Source: Agromyces sp. SYSU T00194
GTDB lineage: Bacteria > Actinomycetota > Actinomycetes > Actinomycetales > Microbacteriaceae
Assembly: GCF_040496035.1 (NCBI RefSeq)
Contig: NZ_JBEPJZ010000001.1
Coordinates: forward strand, 558,001-622,000
Length of the DNA stretch: 64,000 nucleotides
Reading direction: 5' to 3'
Under the pieces are notes generated by a model that saw only the letters and a list, made by a program, of their open reading frames with translations, did no database searches and had not been told where the DNA came from. Each line of letters begins with the position of its first letter. The first letter of the stretch is position 1. Below, in pieces: positions 42,226-52,362 of this stretch. The position numbers and the translations under genes were made by a program.

Positions 42226-44763
42226 TTAGAAGTCCATCTGGAACGAGCGCTTCAGCTTGTATACGGCCTTCGCGACGATTCGCCACTGAGTCGTATTGGG
42301 GATCTGTTCCTCGAGCCGAAGTTCGACGTCCTCGTTGTTGTGTGCGTCCGCCTCGGACCGCAGGGCCATTCTCGCAGGCACGAAACGCTCTCTCGGGTCA
42401 TCCGACTCCGAGCTGAACTTGAGCTGCACGTGGTTCGACAGCAGTTCGTCGCCGAGGTAGATCCCCGCGCGGACCTCCCGCCCCTGCACCTTGTCGGTCA
42501 CAGGCTCGGATTGGTGGATGTCGACCGCGAGGACGCCGGTGCTGATGTTGGGCGACTTCTGCTGGATCGCGATGTTCACCGGGCGGACCGTGCTCTTGCC
42601 ACTGTCGGTGTAGGTGACGCTGATGACTGGAACAACGATCTCTTGAAGCGTCGCTCCGCCATGCACGTATCTCGCTCCGGAGCCCTGGAGCTTGAGCCGC
42701 TTGGTCCCCTTGGGAATCAGCACCTCGTAGTCGCTGGACAGACCCAACTGCTCAGGAGTGAAGTGCCGGAACGCCGAGGCAGCTTTGAGCCCCCGGCCGA
42801 TCACGCGACGCCGATCCCGGTCGTGGATCTCATCGCCCTGAGGCTCGGCGGATAGGTAGCCCGCCGGGTCGAGTTCGCGGTCCTGGAAGAGGAATCCATG
42901 ATCCGCTGTGATGAAGATCGCTCCCACATCAGCGCTGGCGAACTGCTTCGTGAGCTTGACCAGTTCATCGACGGAGCTCGCCGCCGCACTGAGGACCTGC
43001 CGCTCGGTGCCGATCTTGTCGCCGGTTGCGTCGATCCGGTTGTGGTACACGTACATGAACTGCTGCTGTTGCGTCAGGGAACGCAACTCTTTGACGGTGT
43101 ACCCCGCAAGATCCTCCGCCTGAATGGCCATGCCGCCGTGCGGCTGAAGGATCTTCGACCGGTTCGCGGTCCCGTCGGCCTTCTTGCCATCGACCTCGGT
43201 GAGCGCCTTGACGCCAGTGAAGCCGATCGTCCCGTGCGGCAACAGCGCAGCCATCCCCAATTGCGTGTAGCTCGGGAGAACCCCCAGAGTGGGGTCGAGA
43301 CTTGCCTCGAAGCCAACCTTGGACCGCGAGTCCTTGTAGCGCCGCAGCCTCGTGGCAAGCTCCTCGGCGACTTCGTAGCGCAGCGCGTCCGAGATGATGA
43401 CGACGACGCGCTTGCCCTTCGCCACGAGGGGCGCGACGTAGTGGTCGAAAAACGCACGCTGCGAGGGCACAGCTGTCGCTTCCCACCCATCGATGCCGTC
43501 GACCTGCGCCTGCCAAGCCGTGGCGAGCGGGCCGACGTACTTGTTCGAGTAGAAGTTCTCCACCTGCTCGACGAGCGGTTCCAGCGGCTTGGTGTGCTCC
43601 GTCGACCGCGCGGCGTGAACGAAGTGCCGATAGAGGCCGTCGATCTTCGACCAGCCAGAAGCGTACTTCTGGAGGCCATCATCGAAGCTGTCAATGCCGG
43701 GGTTGAATGCGTCAATCGCTGCGAGCAGTTCGCTCGCCGACCGGATCGCCGTGTAAAGCGGCTCATACCCGGAATACCAGAATGTTGAGTGGCGGCGGCG
43801 ATCAGCTTCAACGACCTCCCGCGCACTGATCGTCTTCCCCGCGACTCCTGCCGCCAGGTCGCTCAGGATCTTGCGGTCAGTCGACTCAAAGGTGTCGTCA
43901 TCGAGGAGTTCTTCCCAACTCCTGGTCTCGAGTCCGGCCGCGATCTGAAGCGAATCCTCGGCCTTGCCGGCGAGCTCGGCCATCGCGGAGCCGCTCGACT
44001 TCGAATCCCGCCAGCGGGAGTAGTCGATCTGGATGTTTCGACCGCGGGTGTCGCCGGTGAAGCCTTCATAGGCCGAGCGGAACACCCACAGGATGAAGTC
44101 GTCCATGGTCGGCGCGTCGGACGCGTAACCGTATGTGGTCTCGACCCCAGTCCAGTAGAACTCGAGCAATCCATAGTCGGTCAGCTGCTTGAGACCCGAG
44201 TCATCGCCCCGAGCGGCCTCGACGAGCAGCTCACGCGTGAGCTCGCTCAAGGAGTGCTGCTCGGTTCGGAGCAGCACCGCACACATCTTGGCGAGCACGA
44301 CAGTTCGGTTGTCCTCGCTTGCGAGACGCTTCTTGAGGCGTTCGCGGCGATCGGCAGCGTTGAAGAACTCCGGATGCTCGGCCACCACAGATCGCGCGGC
44401 GGGATCCTCGAGACCGAGGCCTTCGCCGACGAGCGCGGCCTTGTCGGCCGTGAACACGCCGTAGGCATATTCAAGGTCGAGCAGCCAGTTGCCGAGCCCG
44501 GGCGGCACTTCACCGCTCCGATACACGATGAACGGCTGCGTCCGCTCGTCAACCAGAAGGCGGTGCTTGACCGCGAACTCGTCGCCTTCGACCCGGATGA
44601 CCTTCACGTTGCCGATCTCGGCGGCGATTGCATCGAGGCGGTCGGCGTACTCTCCGGCTGGATCATGCCAGATTGCCACGTGACGCCCGTCGGCGCTCGG
44701 TCCGTGCTCGAAGCGGGAGGCGAGGCTGCGAATCAGCGGGTCTGAGCTAGGCACTGTCACCAC
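42226..44763 (-). CDS. pglZ: BREX alkaline-phosphatase-like protein PglZ
   Basis: 845 residues, the usual size. The PglZ domain is in the second half: VVVIISDALRYEVAEEL (about 448-463) and FITADHGFLFQD (about 620) are the metal-binding blocks of the alkaline-phosphatase superfamily. The N-terminal part (PLIRSLASRFEHG, then VIRVEGDEF and LLVDERTQPFIVY) matches PglZ of BREX. A GTG start (another GTG follows one codon later) overlaps the pglX end by 17 bases. PglZ is the core protein that defines BREX systems and is thought to work with PglX and BrxB in a methylation/defence complex. Confidence 0.93.
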   Translation of the reverse strand: MVTVPSSDPLIRSLASRFEHGPSADGRHVAIWHDPAGEYADRLDAIAAEIGNVKVIRVEGDEFAVKHRLLVDERTQPFIVYRSGEVPPGLGNWLLDLEYAYGVFTADKAALVGEGLGLEDPAARSVVAEHPEFFNAADRRERLKKRLASEDNRTVVLAKMCAVLLRTEQHSLSELTRELLVEAARGDDSGLKQLTDYGLLEFYWTGVETTYGYASDAPTMDDFILWVFRSAYEGFTGDTRGRNIQIDYSRWRDSKSSGSAMAELAGKAEDSLQIAAGLETRSWEELLDDDTFESTDRKILSDLAAGVAGKTISAREVVEADRRRHSTFWYSGYEPLYTAIRSASELLAAIDAFNPGIDSFDDGLQKYASGWSKIDGLYRHFVHAARSTEHTKPLEPLVEQVENFYSNKYVGPLATAWQAQVDGIDGWEATAVPSQRAFFDHYVAPLVAKGKRVVVIISDALRYEVAEELATRLRRYKDSRSKVGFEASLDPTLGVLPSYTQLGMAALLPHGTIGFTGVKALTEVDGKKADGTANRSKILQPHGGMAIQAEDLAGYTVKELRSLTQQQQFMYVYHNRIDATGDKIGTERQVLSAAASSVDELVKLTKQFASADVGAIFITADHGFLFQDRELDPAGYLSAEPQGDEIHDRDRRRVIGRGLKAASAFRHFTPEQLGLSSDYEVLIPKGTKRLKLQGSGARYVHGGATLQEIVVPVISVTYTDSGKSTVRPVNIAIQQKSPNISTGVLAVDIHQSEPVTDKVQGREVRAGIYLGDELLSNHVQLKFSSESDDPRERFVPARMALRSEADAHNNEDVELRLEEQIPNTTQWRIVAKAVYKLKRSFQMDF

Positions 44764-47700
44764 TCTTCTTGAGGCCGACGTCCTTCAGAGCGGCACCGAA
44801 CTTCTGGTAATTCACCAGCACCCCGTCGTCAAGATCGAGGTCGATCTGATGACTCGCGAGGTCGTAGAGGGCCCGCTCATAGTCCCCCAGCTCGATCAGG
44901 ACCTTGCGGAGCCGCTCTGCCTCCTTCTGCGCCGCGGCGACCTCGCGCGCGTTCGCGCCGCTGACGATCATGCGCTCCTGCTGCTCCAAGCTCACCTCGA
45001 GCTTCTTGATGAACTCGCGAAGATACTCGTTCAGCACGGTCGACACCGTCGACGGGGTGTACCGGTGCAGATACACCAGCGCATTGAAGGAACCCTTCGG
45101 GCTGGAGAACATCCAATAGATCGGACGCTTCTTGTACCGCTGCACGTGGTCCTTGTAGAACGACTTCACAAAATAGTCCCGCAGATCCTTCACACCGAAG
45201 CTGTCGATGACGAACTTCAAGTTCTCCTCGAAGTGCTCCTCACCGAACGCGACCCGCAGGAACTGCCGGAACGTCGCCACAATGTCATCCTCGAACCACT
45301 CCCCATCCACAACCGGGATAACCCCGTCCGCATCAGGCATGAACGACGGGCTCGGCACCTTCTCGAGATACTCCTGCAACGAGTCACCCTCATTCGCGAG
45401 AACAAGCCCAGGTTCATCCAGGCTGTAGCGCCCGAACATGCACCCCACCGCATATGACACCAGATCGGAAATGAGCGACGACGGCGAGGGGATCGTGATG
45501 CTTGTCAGGAACGCCGCCGGAGAGCTCACCCCCGCGGCGTCGTCCACCAGTTCGGATGCAGCCCGCTCAGCGTCGTGGAGATCGTCGCGGAGACCTCCCA
45601 CGAGAGCTTGAACGCTCTCAACAGCCCCCACCAGCTTCGGCTCATGGTCGCCCAGGAGTGGAGACGACCTGAAGTCCATCGATGTCTCCCGCATATCCCA
45701 GAGAGATTTGCAGATGTCGATGCAGTCAGCACCTAGTAGAGCTACCTGCTCGGGCAGATTCGGCACCGGCACTCGGAGAACGTCCCCCACCTCTAGGTTG
45801 ATTGTGCCGCTAACCGCCCGGCTAAGTCGAGTTGCGAGCGCACTGTTCGCGAGCACCAGAATCGAACGCATATCGAGGTGCGCCGACCGCCCGAACATGC
45901 TGGATCCGGGCGTGACGAACAATGATCCTGCAGGCGTGTATCGCATTCGTAGACCGGACCCAAAGGCCCCCCAAGTCAGTCCCTCTCGGAAGGCAAACGG
46001 TCCGTTGTAGTTGTGCGAGCGGACACGGCCAGTCTTCGGGTCGATGTTCTGGCGAATCCGGCGGCCATCGTCCTCCCAGTCGATGACACTGTCGCGGTTC
46101 CAGTACCAGGCGCGCGCTTCTCCTCCTCTGTTGACTGGGAACCATCGCTTCGTGGATGCCAACGCCGCCTTGACGTCACCCGCGTCGCGGCATGTGCGGC
46201 TACTTGCGACTTCGTACCACCCTCGCAAGAATCGATCGTTGTCGGCGGTCGCCATTGCGACGCGCGCCTCAACCAGGTCGCCTAGGGGCGGAAAACGAGA
46301 GAACAACCCAATCTCGTCGTCGGTAAGTCGATACACGAAGGGCTCACCATCGATTCGAGTGAACTGCGAGGGCAGGTGCGAGAAGCTCTCGATGCCTTCA
46401 GCCTCGAGAGCAAGCGGGAGACCCACCCCCGCGGGGAGATGCGCCAGCCGTCCGAGCACGTCGCTGCTACTCATGCTCAGATCGACAAACCGGGTCGGCA
46501 GCACAGCAGGACCATTCGTCGCGACCCACGCGCCCGTCGCCACAGAGACCGCCTCGAACAATGAGGTCGAGACGTCCAACAGACTCCACAGCGCCCTACG
46601 CGACAGCAGATCTCGCACGCCCGAGTGGCCCTTGAGGGTGAGCCACACGTTGGGTGCGATCATGGCGACTCGGCCAAGCCGGCGCGCCAGCACGAAGCAT
46701 CGCGAGATGAACGCGGAAAAGAGGTCAGCGGTGAAAGACGGGTATGTGGACTCGAGATAGCTACGAAGCACCGGGCTCATGTTCTTTGTCCCCATGTATG
46801 GGGGGTTGGCGACGACGACGTGGTAGCGGGTGCTGAGTTGTTCGGCTTGGTCGAGGACCCGTCGGGCTGGGGTAGCGAGGAGGTTGCCGGTGGTCTCGAG
46901 TTGTTCCACGACCGGCTTCAGGACCGGGATGAGCGCCTCGTTGGGCTGGATCAGCGACCCGAACGTGTCAGCATGCTCGAACGCGTTCCAGAACCCATCC
47001 GCATCCGAACGCACCACCGAACCCGACGTCAGCGACCAGAGATAGTCCAGGTCCGCCTGTTCGAACCGGACGTTCTCCAACACACAGACGTGCGGCTGGA
47101 CCGGCTTCTTCAGGAACAGCTTGCGCTTCTTGGCAGCCTTCATCGTCAACGCAAACGCGGCAAGCGCACCGGCCCGAGGATCGATCTCCGCACCGTACAG
47201 GTTGTGCTCAAGTATCTTCGACGGGATCTCGGACGGGCTGTACGCCTGCTCCTCGTAGATCGCGTAGAGCAGGTCGAACGCGTAGGTGAGCATGTGCCCC
47301 GACCCGATCGCCGGGTCGACAACCTTCAACTCCTCCGGCGACGACACCCGCAGGAAATCGGTCTCCTCGTCGACCGGCGGGATGTAGTAGTCCATCTGCT
47401 CAGCAAGCTGAGATTCCGGATGGTTGAGCAGCCAGAGCCGGCCTAGCGAGTTCTCTACCAGGTAGCGGACGATCCAGTGCGGGGTGAACAACTGGGTCGC
47501 CGCGGGGATCTCAGCAGCGCCGGCCTTCTTGTTCTTCTTGAACCCGGCGAAGACCTCGTCTTTCCGCTCCGAGATATAGAACTGGTACAGCCAGCCGATC
47601 ACCTCGACCTCACCACACACCTCATCAGTGAGCGTCCGCACCGCACGATCGCGAACAGAGTCGGCGGCGAGCAGAGCGGTCGGCATAAGCAGCTCGGTGT

Positions 47701-48193
47701 AATCACCCTCCCGCTCGAACATGAACGGCATCGCCTTGTTCCAGAACCGGCAATACGCCTCCAGCAGCAACCCGTACGCCTCGCCCTGCGGATCCGTGCT
47801 CGGGCGCGTGTCGTTCAGCAGCGCCGTGACCGTCGCCTGCGTCTTCACGCTGACAACGTCAGCGTCGAAGTCGCCACCCTTCGCGTCCGAGAGCACCTGC
47901 GGCTGGCCCGCAGTCTTCCCCGGCTCGGGAGAGACAACACCGACGCCCGTGTAACCGTTCGCGTCCATGAAACGCAGCGCGATTATCCGGTTGAACCACG
48001 TATACGCGACCCGGTCCACGACCGCCTCACGGCCATCCTTCCCGACCGCACGCTCCAAGGCCGCCACCGACTCCGGAGCCTCAGCACGCGCCACCGACCC
48101 AGAAGCCAACACCACATCCAGACGCGCACCAACTTCCTTGATCAGATCAACACGCGCACCCGCCGCAAACCCCTTCAACAACCCCGTATCCAT
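44747..48193 (-). CDS. pglX: BREX adenine-specific DNA methyltransferase PglX
   Basis: 1148 residues. N6-adenine methyltransferase: motif I DPAIGSGHML (about 292-301) and motif IV NPPYMGTKNM (about 463). The N-terminal helical domain (AYTWFNRIIALRFMDANGY) is typical of BREX PglX/BrxX. PglX marks the host genome at a non-palindromic site so that unmarked phage is blocked. The start ATG overlaps the brxC stop (ATGA). Codon use changes from about 45500 to 46780 (residues about 470-900): more mixed third bases and rarer codons than in the flanks. That is the target-recognition part, so the specificity segment was probably exchanged. Confidence 0.95.
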   Translation of the reverse strand: MDTGLLKGFAAGARVDLIKEVGARLDVVLASGSVARAEAPESVAALERAVGKDGREAVVDRVAYTWFNRIIALRFMDANGYTGVGVVSPEPGKTAGQPQVLSDAKGGDFDADVVSVKTQATVTALLNDTRPSTDPQGEAYGLLLEAYCRFWNKAMPFMFEREGDYTELLMPTALLAADSVRDRAVRTLTDEVCGEVEVIGWLYQFYISERKDEVFAGFKKNKKAGAAEIPAATQLFTPHWIVRYLVENSLGRLWLLNHPESQLAEQMDYYIPPVDEETDFLRVSSPEELKVVDPAIGSGHMLTYAFDLLYAIYEEQAYSPSEIPSKILEHNLYGAEIDPRAGALAAFALTMKAAKKRKLFLKKPVQPHVCVLENVRFEQADLDYLWSLTSGSVVRSDADGFWNAFEHADTFGSLIQPNEALIPVLKPVVEQLETTGNLLATPARRVLDQAEQLSTRYHVVVANPPYMGTKNMSPVLRSYLESTYPSFTADLFSAFISRCFVLARRLGRVAMIAPNVWLTLKGHSGVRDLLSRRALWSLLDVSTSLFEAVSVATGAWVATNGPAVLPTRFVDLSMSSSDVLGRLAHLPAGVGLPLALEAEGIESFSHLPSQFTRIDGEPFVYRLTDDEIGLFSRFPPLGDLVEARVAMATADNDRFLRGWYEVASSRTCRDAGDVKAALASTKRWFPVNRGGEARAWYWNRDSVIDWEDDGRRIRQNIDPKTGRVRSHNYNGPFAFREGLTWGAFGSGLRMRYTPAGSLFVTPGSSMFGRSAHLDMRSILVLANSALATRLSRAVSGTINLEVGDVLRVPVPNLPEQVALLGADCIDICKSLWDMRETSMDFRSSPLLGDHEPKLVGAVESVQALVGGLRDDLHDAERAASELVDDAAGVSSPAAFLTSITIPSPSSLISDLVSYAVGCMFGRYSLDEPGLVLANEGDSLQEYLEKVPSPSFMPDADGVIPVVDGEWFEDDIVATFRQFLRVAFGEEHFEENLKFVIDSFGVKDLRDYFVKSFYKDHVQRYKKRPIYWMFSSPKGSFNALVYLHRYTPSTVSTVLNEYLREFIKKLEVSLEQQERMIVSGANAREVAAAQKEAERLRKVLIELGDYERALYDLASHQIDLDLDDGVLVNYQKFGAALKDVGLKKSGDSA

Positions 48194-51100
48194 CAGCGAG
48201 TGATCCGCTTCCCTTCTTGGATCGCCGTGTTGAGTACCGCCCGAAGCTCATCCACGTACTCTTCGACGTCAGACATCGACGCCAGCACAGTCTTTCCCCT
48301 TGACACCGAGAGCTGCGTGATAGGGACGAACACGGGAGCAGGCTTCTGCGCCAGTGGAACATCGACATGAGGCGCGGTGCCACCTTGCCCTGAAGCGCCG
48401 CTCTCGTCGGCCCCTTCCACATACGCGGGCACCGTCACAGGTTTGGCCACCGCAAGATCTTGGAGGATTCGTGGGAACACCACGTTCGCGAAGTTGGCGG
48501 GCGCAAGACGAAGCTCCGCGATGCTCGACTGCTGCTCAATCAGGATCACCTGCGCGTCGATCTCGTCCATCGCCTTCTGCTGCGCTCCTGGTGAGGCGAG
48601 CTTGAAGTACTCGGTGGCCTCTAGTTGTTCCCGGTTCGCCAGGATGGCAGAGACCGCCTTCTGCCCCTCCTCTTCAAGTAGCGCGCCGAGCTTCACATCG
48701 AGCTCATCAGCGGCTTTCTTCAGCTGATGCGCCTTGTTGCCTCGGAAGATGGCGAGATCTGCGAGAAGCCTCTCAACGGAGTCCGCTGCGCCAGTGGGGA
48801 GATACCCCAGATTTCCCGCCGCGCCGCTGATGAACTTCTGCGCGGCGTCATAGGTCTTCACCTGCGGGCCGTTGAGGAACTGGTCGATCGGGACGAGCAC
48901 GTCGTTCTTTGCGTCGATGAGCTCATCGCCCCCGGTGAATTCACTGACGTACCAGGTCGGAGCCTTTCCGACGACGGCATCGAGTTGTTCGATCGGCTCG
49001 TGGAGCGCTGCGATGAAGGGGTACCGCGAGGTAGCGACGATGCTCTTCAACTGGTCGAGCTTCGCCTTCAGCCGCTCCAAGCCGAAGTGCGCGAGCTCCA
49101 TCGGATCCTTCGGCGGGTTCGCCTCATCGAAGAACTCCTTCACGAAGTCCGAGAAAACCTTGACCTTTGCGGCGTCGAAGACTGCCTGCTTACGAACGAT
49201 GAGCACGGCATGCCGCGGCGCCGTTCGCAGGTCCTGTGGCACTTCAGTGCGTTTGCGGAGGACGTTGTCGAGCTCAATGGTGATCTTCCCAGCACCGTAT
49301 AGATAGGCAATGGCGCAGAGAATCGAGCCGTAGTCCCACCCGTACGGGCGCGCCTGGAATTGGTCGACGAGTTTCTTCACCGTTACCTGTTCGCCGAGCT
49401 TGTCCTTTGCGAGGACGCCCATCTTGTAGATCTCGTCGGAGGGTCCCTCCAACTCGTCACCAACAATGCTGAGCGAGCTGTCGTCGGGCTGTACGTACTT
49501 GGCGACATCAACCTCGGGGAACGTTCTGCCCCCGAGCATGTCGAGCTGCGGGAATGTCTTGGCCACCAGCACGTTCATGCCGTCCGCAACTCGCGCCTCA
49601 GCGATCGACGATGACGACGAGATGTCGACGGTGTTGTGGATCAGCAGTGCCTGACCGACGGCCGTCTTGATTCGGGCGGCGAGCTCCTTCTCGCGGGACG
49701 CACTCTCCTGCGTCTTCTGATCCAGGATTCGTTTCACGCTGTCGGTGATGGCAGACCCCTGCTTGTGCTTGACGTACTTCGCCGTCTTCAGAAGCAATGC
49801 GAGGTCCGTCAGTAGGCGCTTGTCCGCCCCCAGGATCACACGCAGCTCTGCTTTGCCCGCTCCCTGAAGTCGAACGTTCGTGAGATCGTTTGAGTTCGCC
49901 ACGGAGATGTTCGGGTTGGCAGGCGTGATGAAGTGGATGGTCAGGTCTTTCGGCTGCCCTTTCGCCACGTCATCCAGCATGTAGCCCAGCGGGAAGTCCT
50001 GATTGGTCTTGCTGTAGCGGAACTTCGACTGCTGCTTCATGACGTGCAGGTGGAGAAGCTGGAAGAGTCGGTCGCTCACCTCCGACCCATCCACGTCGAC
50101 GTTCTTGATCTCCTTCTCAATGTCCTGCTCTTCGTTCGTGAGGTACGCGTATGTGTCGCCGGTGCGCTGGACATACGTCTGTTGCTCGAGGAGCGCGAGC
50201 CCTTCGCGCACCTGCTCCTGCAACGCAGGGAGATCGAGGCCAAAGCGGTTGTAGACCAGCACGGTCAGATTCCGCACCGTTGCCTTGAAACCCTCGACGT
50301 ACTTCACGAGGAAGAGCGCCTTCAGGAGTCGCACGGCGAGCGGGTTGTCGAGGTTCTGCTCGGCGAGCTGCACCTGCTTCTGCGGCGCGGACTTCAGAGA
50401 CGAACGGATGCCGGCGAACATGTGGTCGAAGCTCGCGAGTGAGCCAACGTCAACCGCACCGAGCTCCTTGGCTACCTGCTGGACAACGCCGAGCATGGAA
50501 CGTTCGCCGACCGAGGAGTTCTTGCCCTCAAACGCGTTGTGCTCGGAGAGACCCTCGATCGCCTGCTGGAAGAGCGGGAACTGATAAGAAACAAAGGGAT
50601 ACGTTCCTACGAACAGGTCCTCGTTGACGTAGTTCTTGTACGTCTTCGAACCATCCGCGAAGCCGAAGAGGGTCTTGAAGTTGGCCGACTCCGCGGCGTA
50701 GATCCCTTGAAGAGCGAATGCTCCCTGCTCATTCTTCTCGAGCAGGCGCTTGCGGATGACCTCTTCGACATCCTGGCTAGTAAGTTTCACCCGGGTCTTG
50801 AACCGGCCCTGGATCTTCGAGAAGTCCTGTCCCTGCTCCTTCGTCTGGTCGCCAATGATCTTTTCCATATCCTCCTGGGAGGTCACGAACACCCACGATC
50901 GGCCCTTCGCCTTCGTGTTCAGAGACTCGGCGATCGTCTGTAGATTGAGCATCAGCTTCCGATCGTCGCCGATGAACTGGCCTACCTCGTCAACAAAGAA
51001 GTTGAGACGGAACCCTGACGGCTGCTGGTCCAGCCAAGCGACGACCTCGTCCGCGAAGTCCTCGATGGACACCGAATAGTCGTTGCTGTACTGCTTCAGG

Positions 51101-51759
51101 ATGTCGGTGGGCGCGTCGCCCCCGGCAACCTCCGCGTAAGCCCGATCGATGTTGCGCCCCTGGATGATGTAGTTCTTGCGCTCATCAAGCCATGCCTTAC
51201 CGGTGATCTTCAGGAAGGCATCCTGGAACGCCGCGTAGTGACCCGACTGGTCGAGATCCCGCTCGAAGCGCGCGACGTGTCCCTGGTTGCCGAAGTACCC
51301 GCGGGACTCATCGAATACCTTGACGAACACCTTCAGGAGGGCGTCGGTCTGATCCTTCGTAATCACCGTCGCCTTCTGGTCGATGTTGAAGAGGATGCTC
51401 CGCGCGGCGATCTTGTCGGCCTTGGAGATCAAGCCAGGCAGGAAGGCACCCTCGGCCTTTGCACGGAACGCCCGCGATACCTGATCGCGCGGGAAGTCCT
51501 GACCGTCGACGTCACCGAGGAGGTGCGCGAGCATCTTCAGCATGTGCGACTTACCCGAGCCGAAGAAGCCCGAGATCCACACGCCGTTGGCCGTCGTGTA
51601 CTTCGCGTATTCCTCGAGGAGCTTCTCGAGCTCCTTTGCCGCTTCGTTGGTGAGAACGTACTCTTCAACCTCGGTTCCGAGGTGCTCGGCGTCGTCTGCC
51701 TTGATGACGCCCTCGATGGGTCGCTGAACGTCCTTCTCGAAGATCTCATTGAGGATCAC
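48193..51759 (-). CDS. brxC: BREX ATP-binding protein BrxC
   Basis: 1188 residues, normal BrxC size, GTG start with AGGAGG upstream. It opens MILNEIFEKDVQRPIEGVIKADD, a signature of BrxC/PglY, followed by Walker A ISGFFGSGKSH (about 62-72) and LNFFVDEVGQFIGDD as the sensor/Walker B region. The large C-terminal half is helical with predicted coiled-coil stretches (for example around residues 950-1060). BrxC is required for both defence and methylation in type 1 BREX. Part of the brxABC-pglXZ-brxL operon. Confidence 0.95.
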   Translation of the reverse strand: MILNEIFEKDVQRPIEGVIKADDAEHLGTEVEEYVLTNEAAKELEKLLEEYAKYTTANGVWISGFFGSGKSHMLKMLAHLLGDVDGQDFPRDQVSRAFRAKAEGAFLPGLISKADKIAARSILFNIDQKATVITKDQTDALLKVFVKVFDESRGYFGNQGHVARFERDLDQSGHYAAFQDAFLKITGKAWLDERKNYIIQGRNIDRAYAEVAGGDAPTDILKQYSNDYSVSIEDFADEVVAWLDQQPSGFRLNFFVDEVGQFIGDDRKLMLNLQTIAESLNTKAKGRSWVFVTSQEDMEKIIGDQTKEQGQDFSKIQGRFKTRVKLTSQDVEEVIRKRLLEKNEQGAFALQGIYAAESANFKTLFGFADGSKTYKNYVNEDLFVGTYPFVSYQFPLFQQAIEGLSEHNAFEGKNSSVGERSMLGVVQQVAKELGAVDVGSLASFDHMFAGIRSSLKSAPQKQVQLAEQNLDNPLAVRLLKALFLVKYVEGFKATVRNLTVLVYNRFGLDLPALQEQVREGLALLEQQTYVQRTGDTYAYLTNEEQDIEKEIKNVDVDGSEVSDRLFQLLHLHVMKQQSKFRYSKTNQDFPLGYMLDDVAKGQPKDLTIHFITPANPNISVANSNDLTNVRLQGAGKAELRVILGADKRLLTDLALLLKTAKYVKHKQGSAITDSVKRILDQKTQESASREKELAARIKTAVGQALLIHNTVDISSSSSIAEARVADGMNVLVAKTFPQLDMLGGRTFPEVDVAKYVQPDDSSLSIVGDELEGPSDEIYKMGVLAKDKLGEQVTVKKLVDQFQARPYGWDYGSILCAIAYLYGAGKITIELDNVLRKRTEVPQDLRTAPRHAVLIVRKQAVFDAAKVKVFSDFVKEFFDEANPPKDPMELAHFGLERLKAKLDQLKSIVATSRYPFIAALHEPIEQLDAVVGKAPTWYVSEFTGGDELIDAKNDVLVPIDQFLNGPQVKTYDAAQKFISGAAGNLGYLPTGAADSVERLLADLAIFRGNKAHQLKKAADELDVKLGALLEEEGQKAVSAILANREQLEATEYFKLASPGAQQKAMDEIDAQVILIEQQSSIAELRLAPANFANVVFPRILQDLAVAKPVTVPAYVEGADESGASGQGGTAPHVDVPLAQKPAPVFVPITQLSVSRGKTVLASMSDVEEYVDELRAVLNTAIQEGKRITR

Positions 51760-51762
51760 GGG

Positions 51763-52362
51763 TCATGCCTCCTGTTCGCGGATGTCTTTGGCCCGGTAGT
51801 AGTTGTCATCGGGAACGCTCCCGAACAGCACCAGAGTTGAACCGAGTGTTTTGGATTGCTCGTAGCTCCCGGGAAAGAACATGAGCATCGGCTTGTCGTC
51901 GGCAACGTTCTGCAGGTTGTTCAGCACGCTGTGCGAACGGATGAAGGGGAATACCTCGCCGATGCCAGTGAGGAACAAGATGTCGAACGAATGTGCGGCA
52001 AATCGGGCCCTGATCGCCGGGGCGAGATCGTCTCCGGGATCAAGCATCGATTGGAGCCCTTCGCGGAAGTCCACCTTGGAGATCGTGGGCTCCAGCTCGA
52101 CCAAGTCGGCCCACACTCCGCGGTCCTGGAGTACTTCGACGACCAGGTCGTAGAGGTTCACCTCCAGGACTTCGATCCCCCGCTGAGCAAGCTTCGTCTT
52201 GATCCGCTTCTTCGACGCGGCAACCTCAAGGGCATCGCGCGGATCATAGGGATAGATGAAGTAGGGGTCCTCGCCGATAAGCCCTTCATTGTTGAGGAAC
52301 CGGGGCCCGGACATGACGGCAACCAGGTGGCTCTCCCACTTCGCGACATCGTTGGAACTCAT
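51763..52362 (-). CDS. brxB: BREX protein BrxB (DUF1788)
   Basis: 199 residues. MSGPRFLNNEGLIGEDPYFIYPYDP at the start, DILFLTGIGEVFPFIRSHSVLNNLQ and MLMFFPGSYEQSKTLGSTLVLFG are the DUF1788 signature blocks. BrxB is a small required partner of type 1 BREX that is reported to act with PglZ. It overlaps the brxA stop by ATGA and lies 3 bases before the brxC start. Confidence 0.93.
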   Translation of the reverse strand: MSSNDVAKWESHLVAVMSGPRFLNNEGLIGEDPYFIYPYDPRDALEVAASKKRIKTKLAQRGIEVLEVNLYDLVVEVLQDRGVWADLVELEPTISKVDFREGLQSMLDPGDDLAPAIRARFAAHSFDILFLTGIGEVFPFIRSHSVLNNLQNVADDKPMLMFFPGSYEQSKTLGSTLVLFGSVPDDNYYRAKDIREQEA

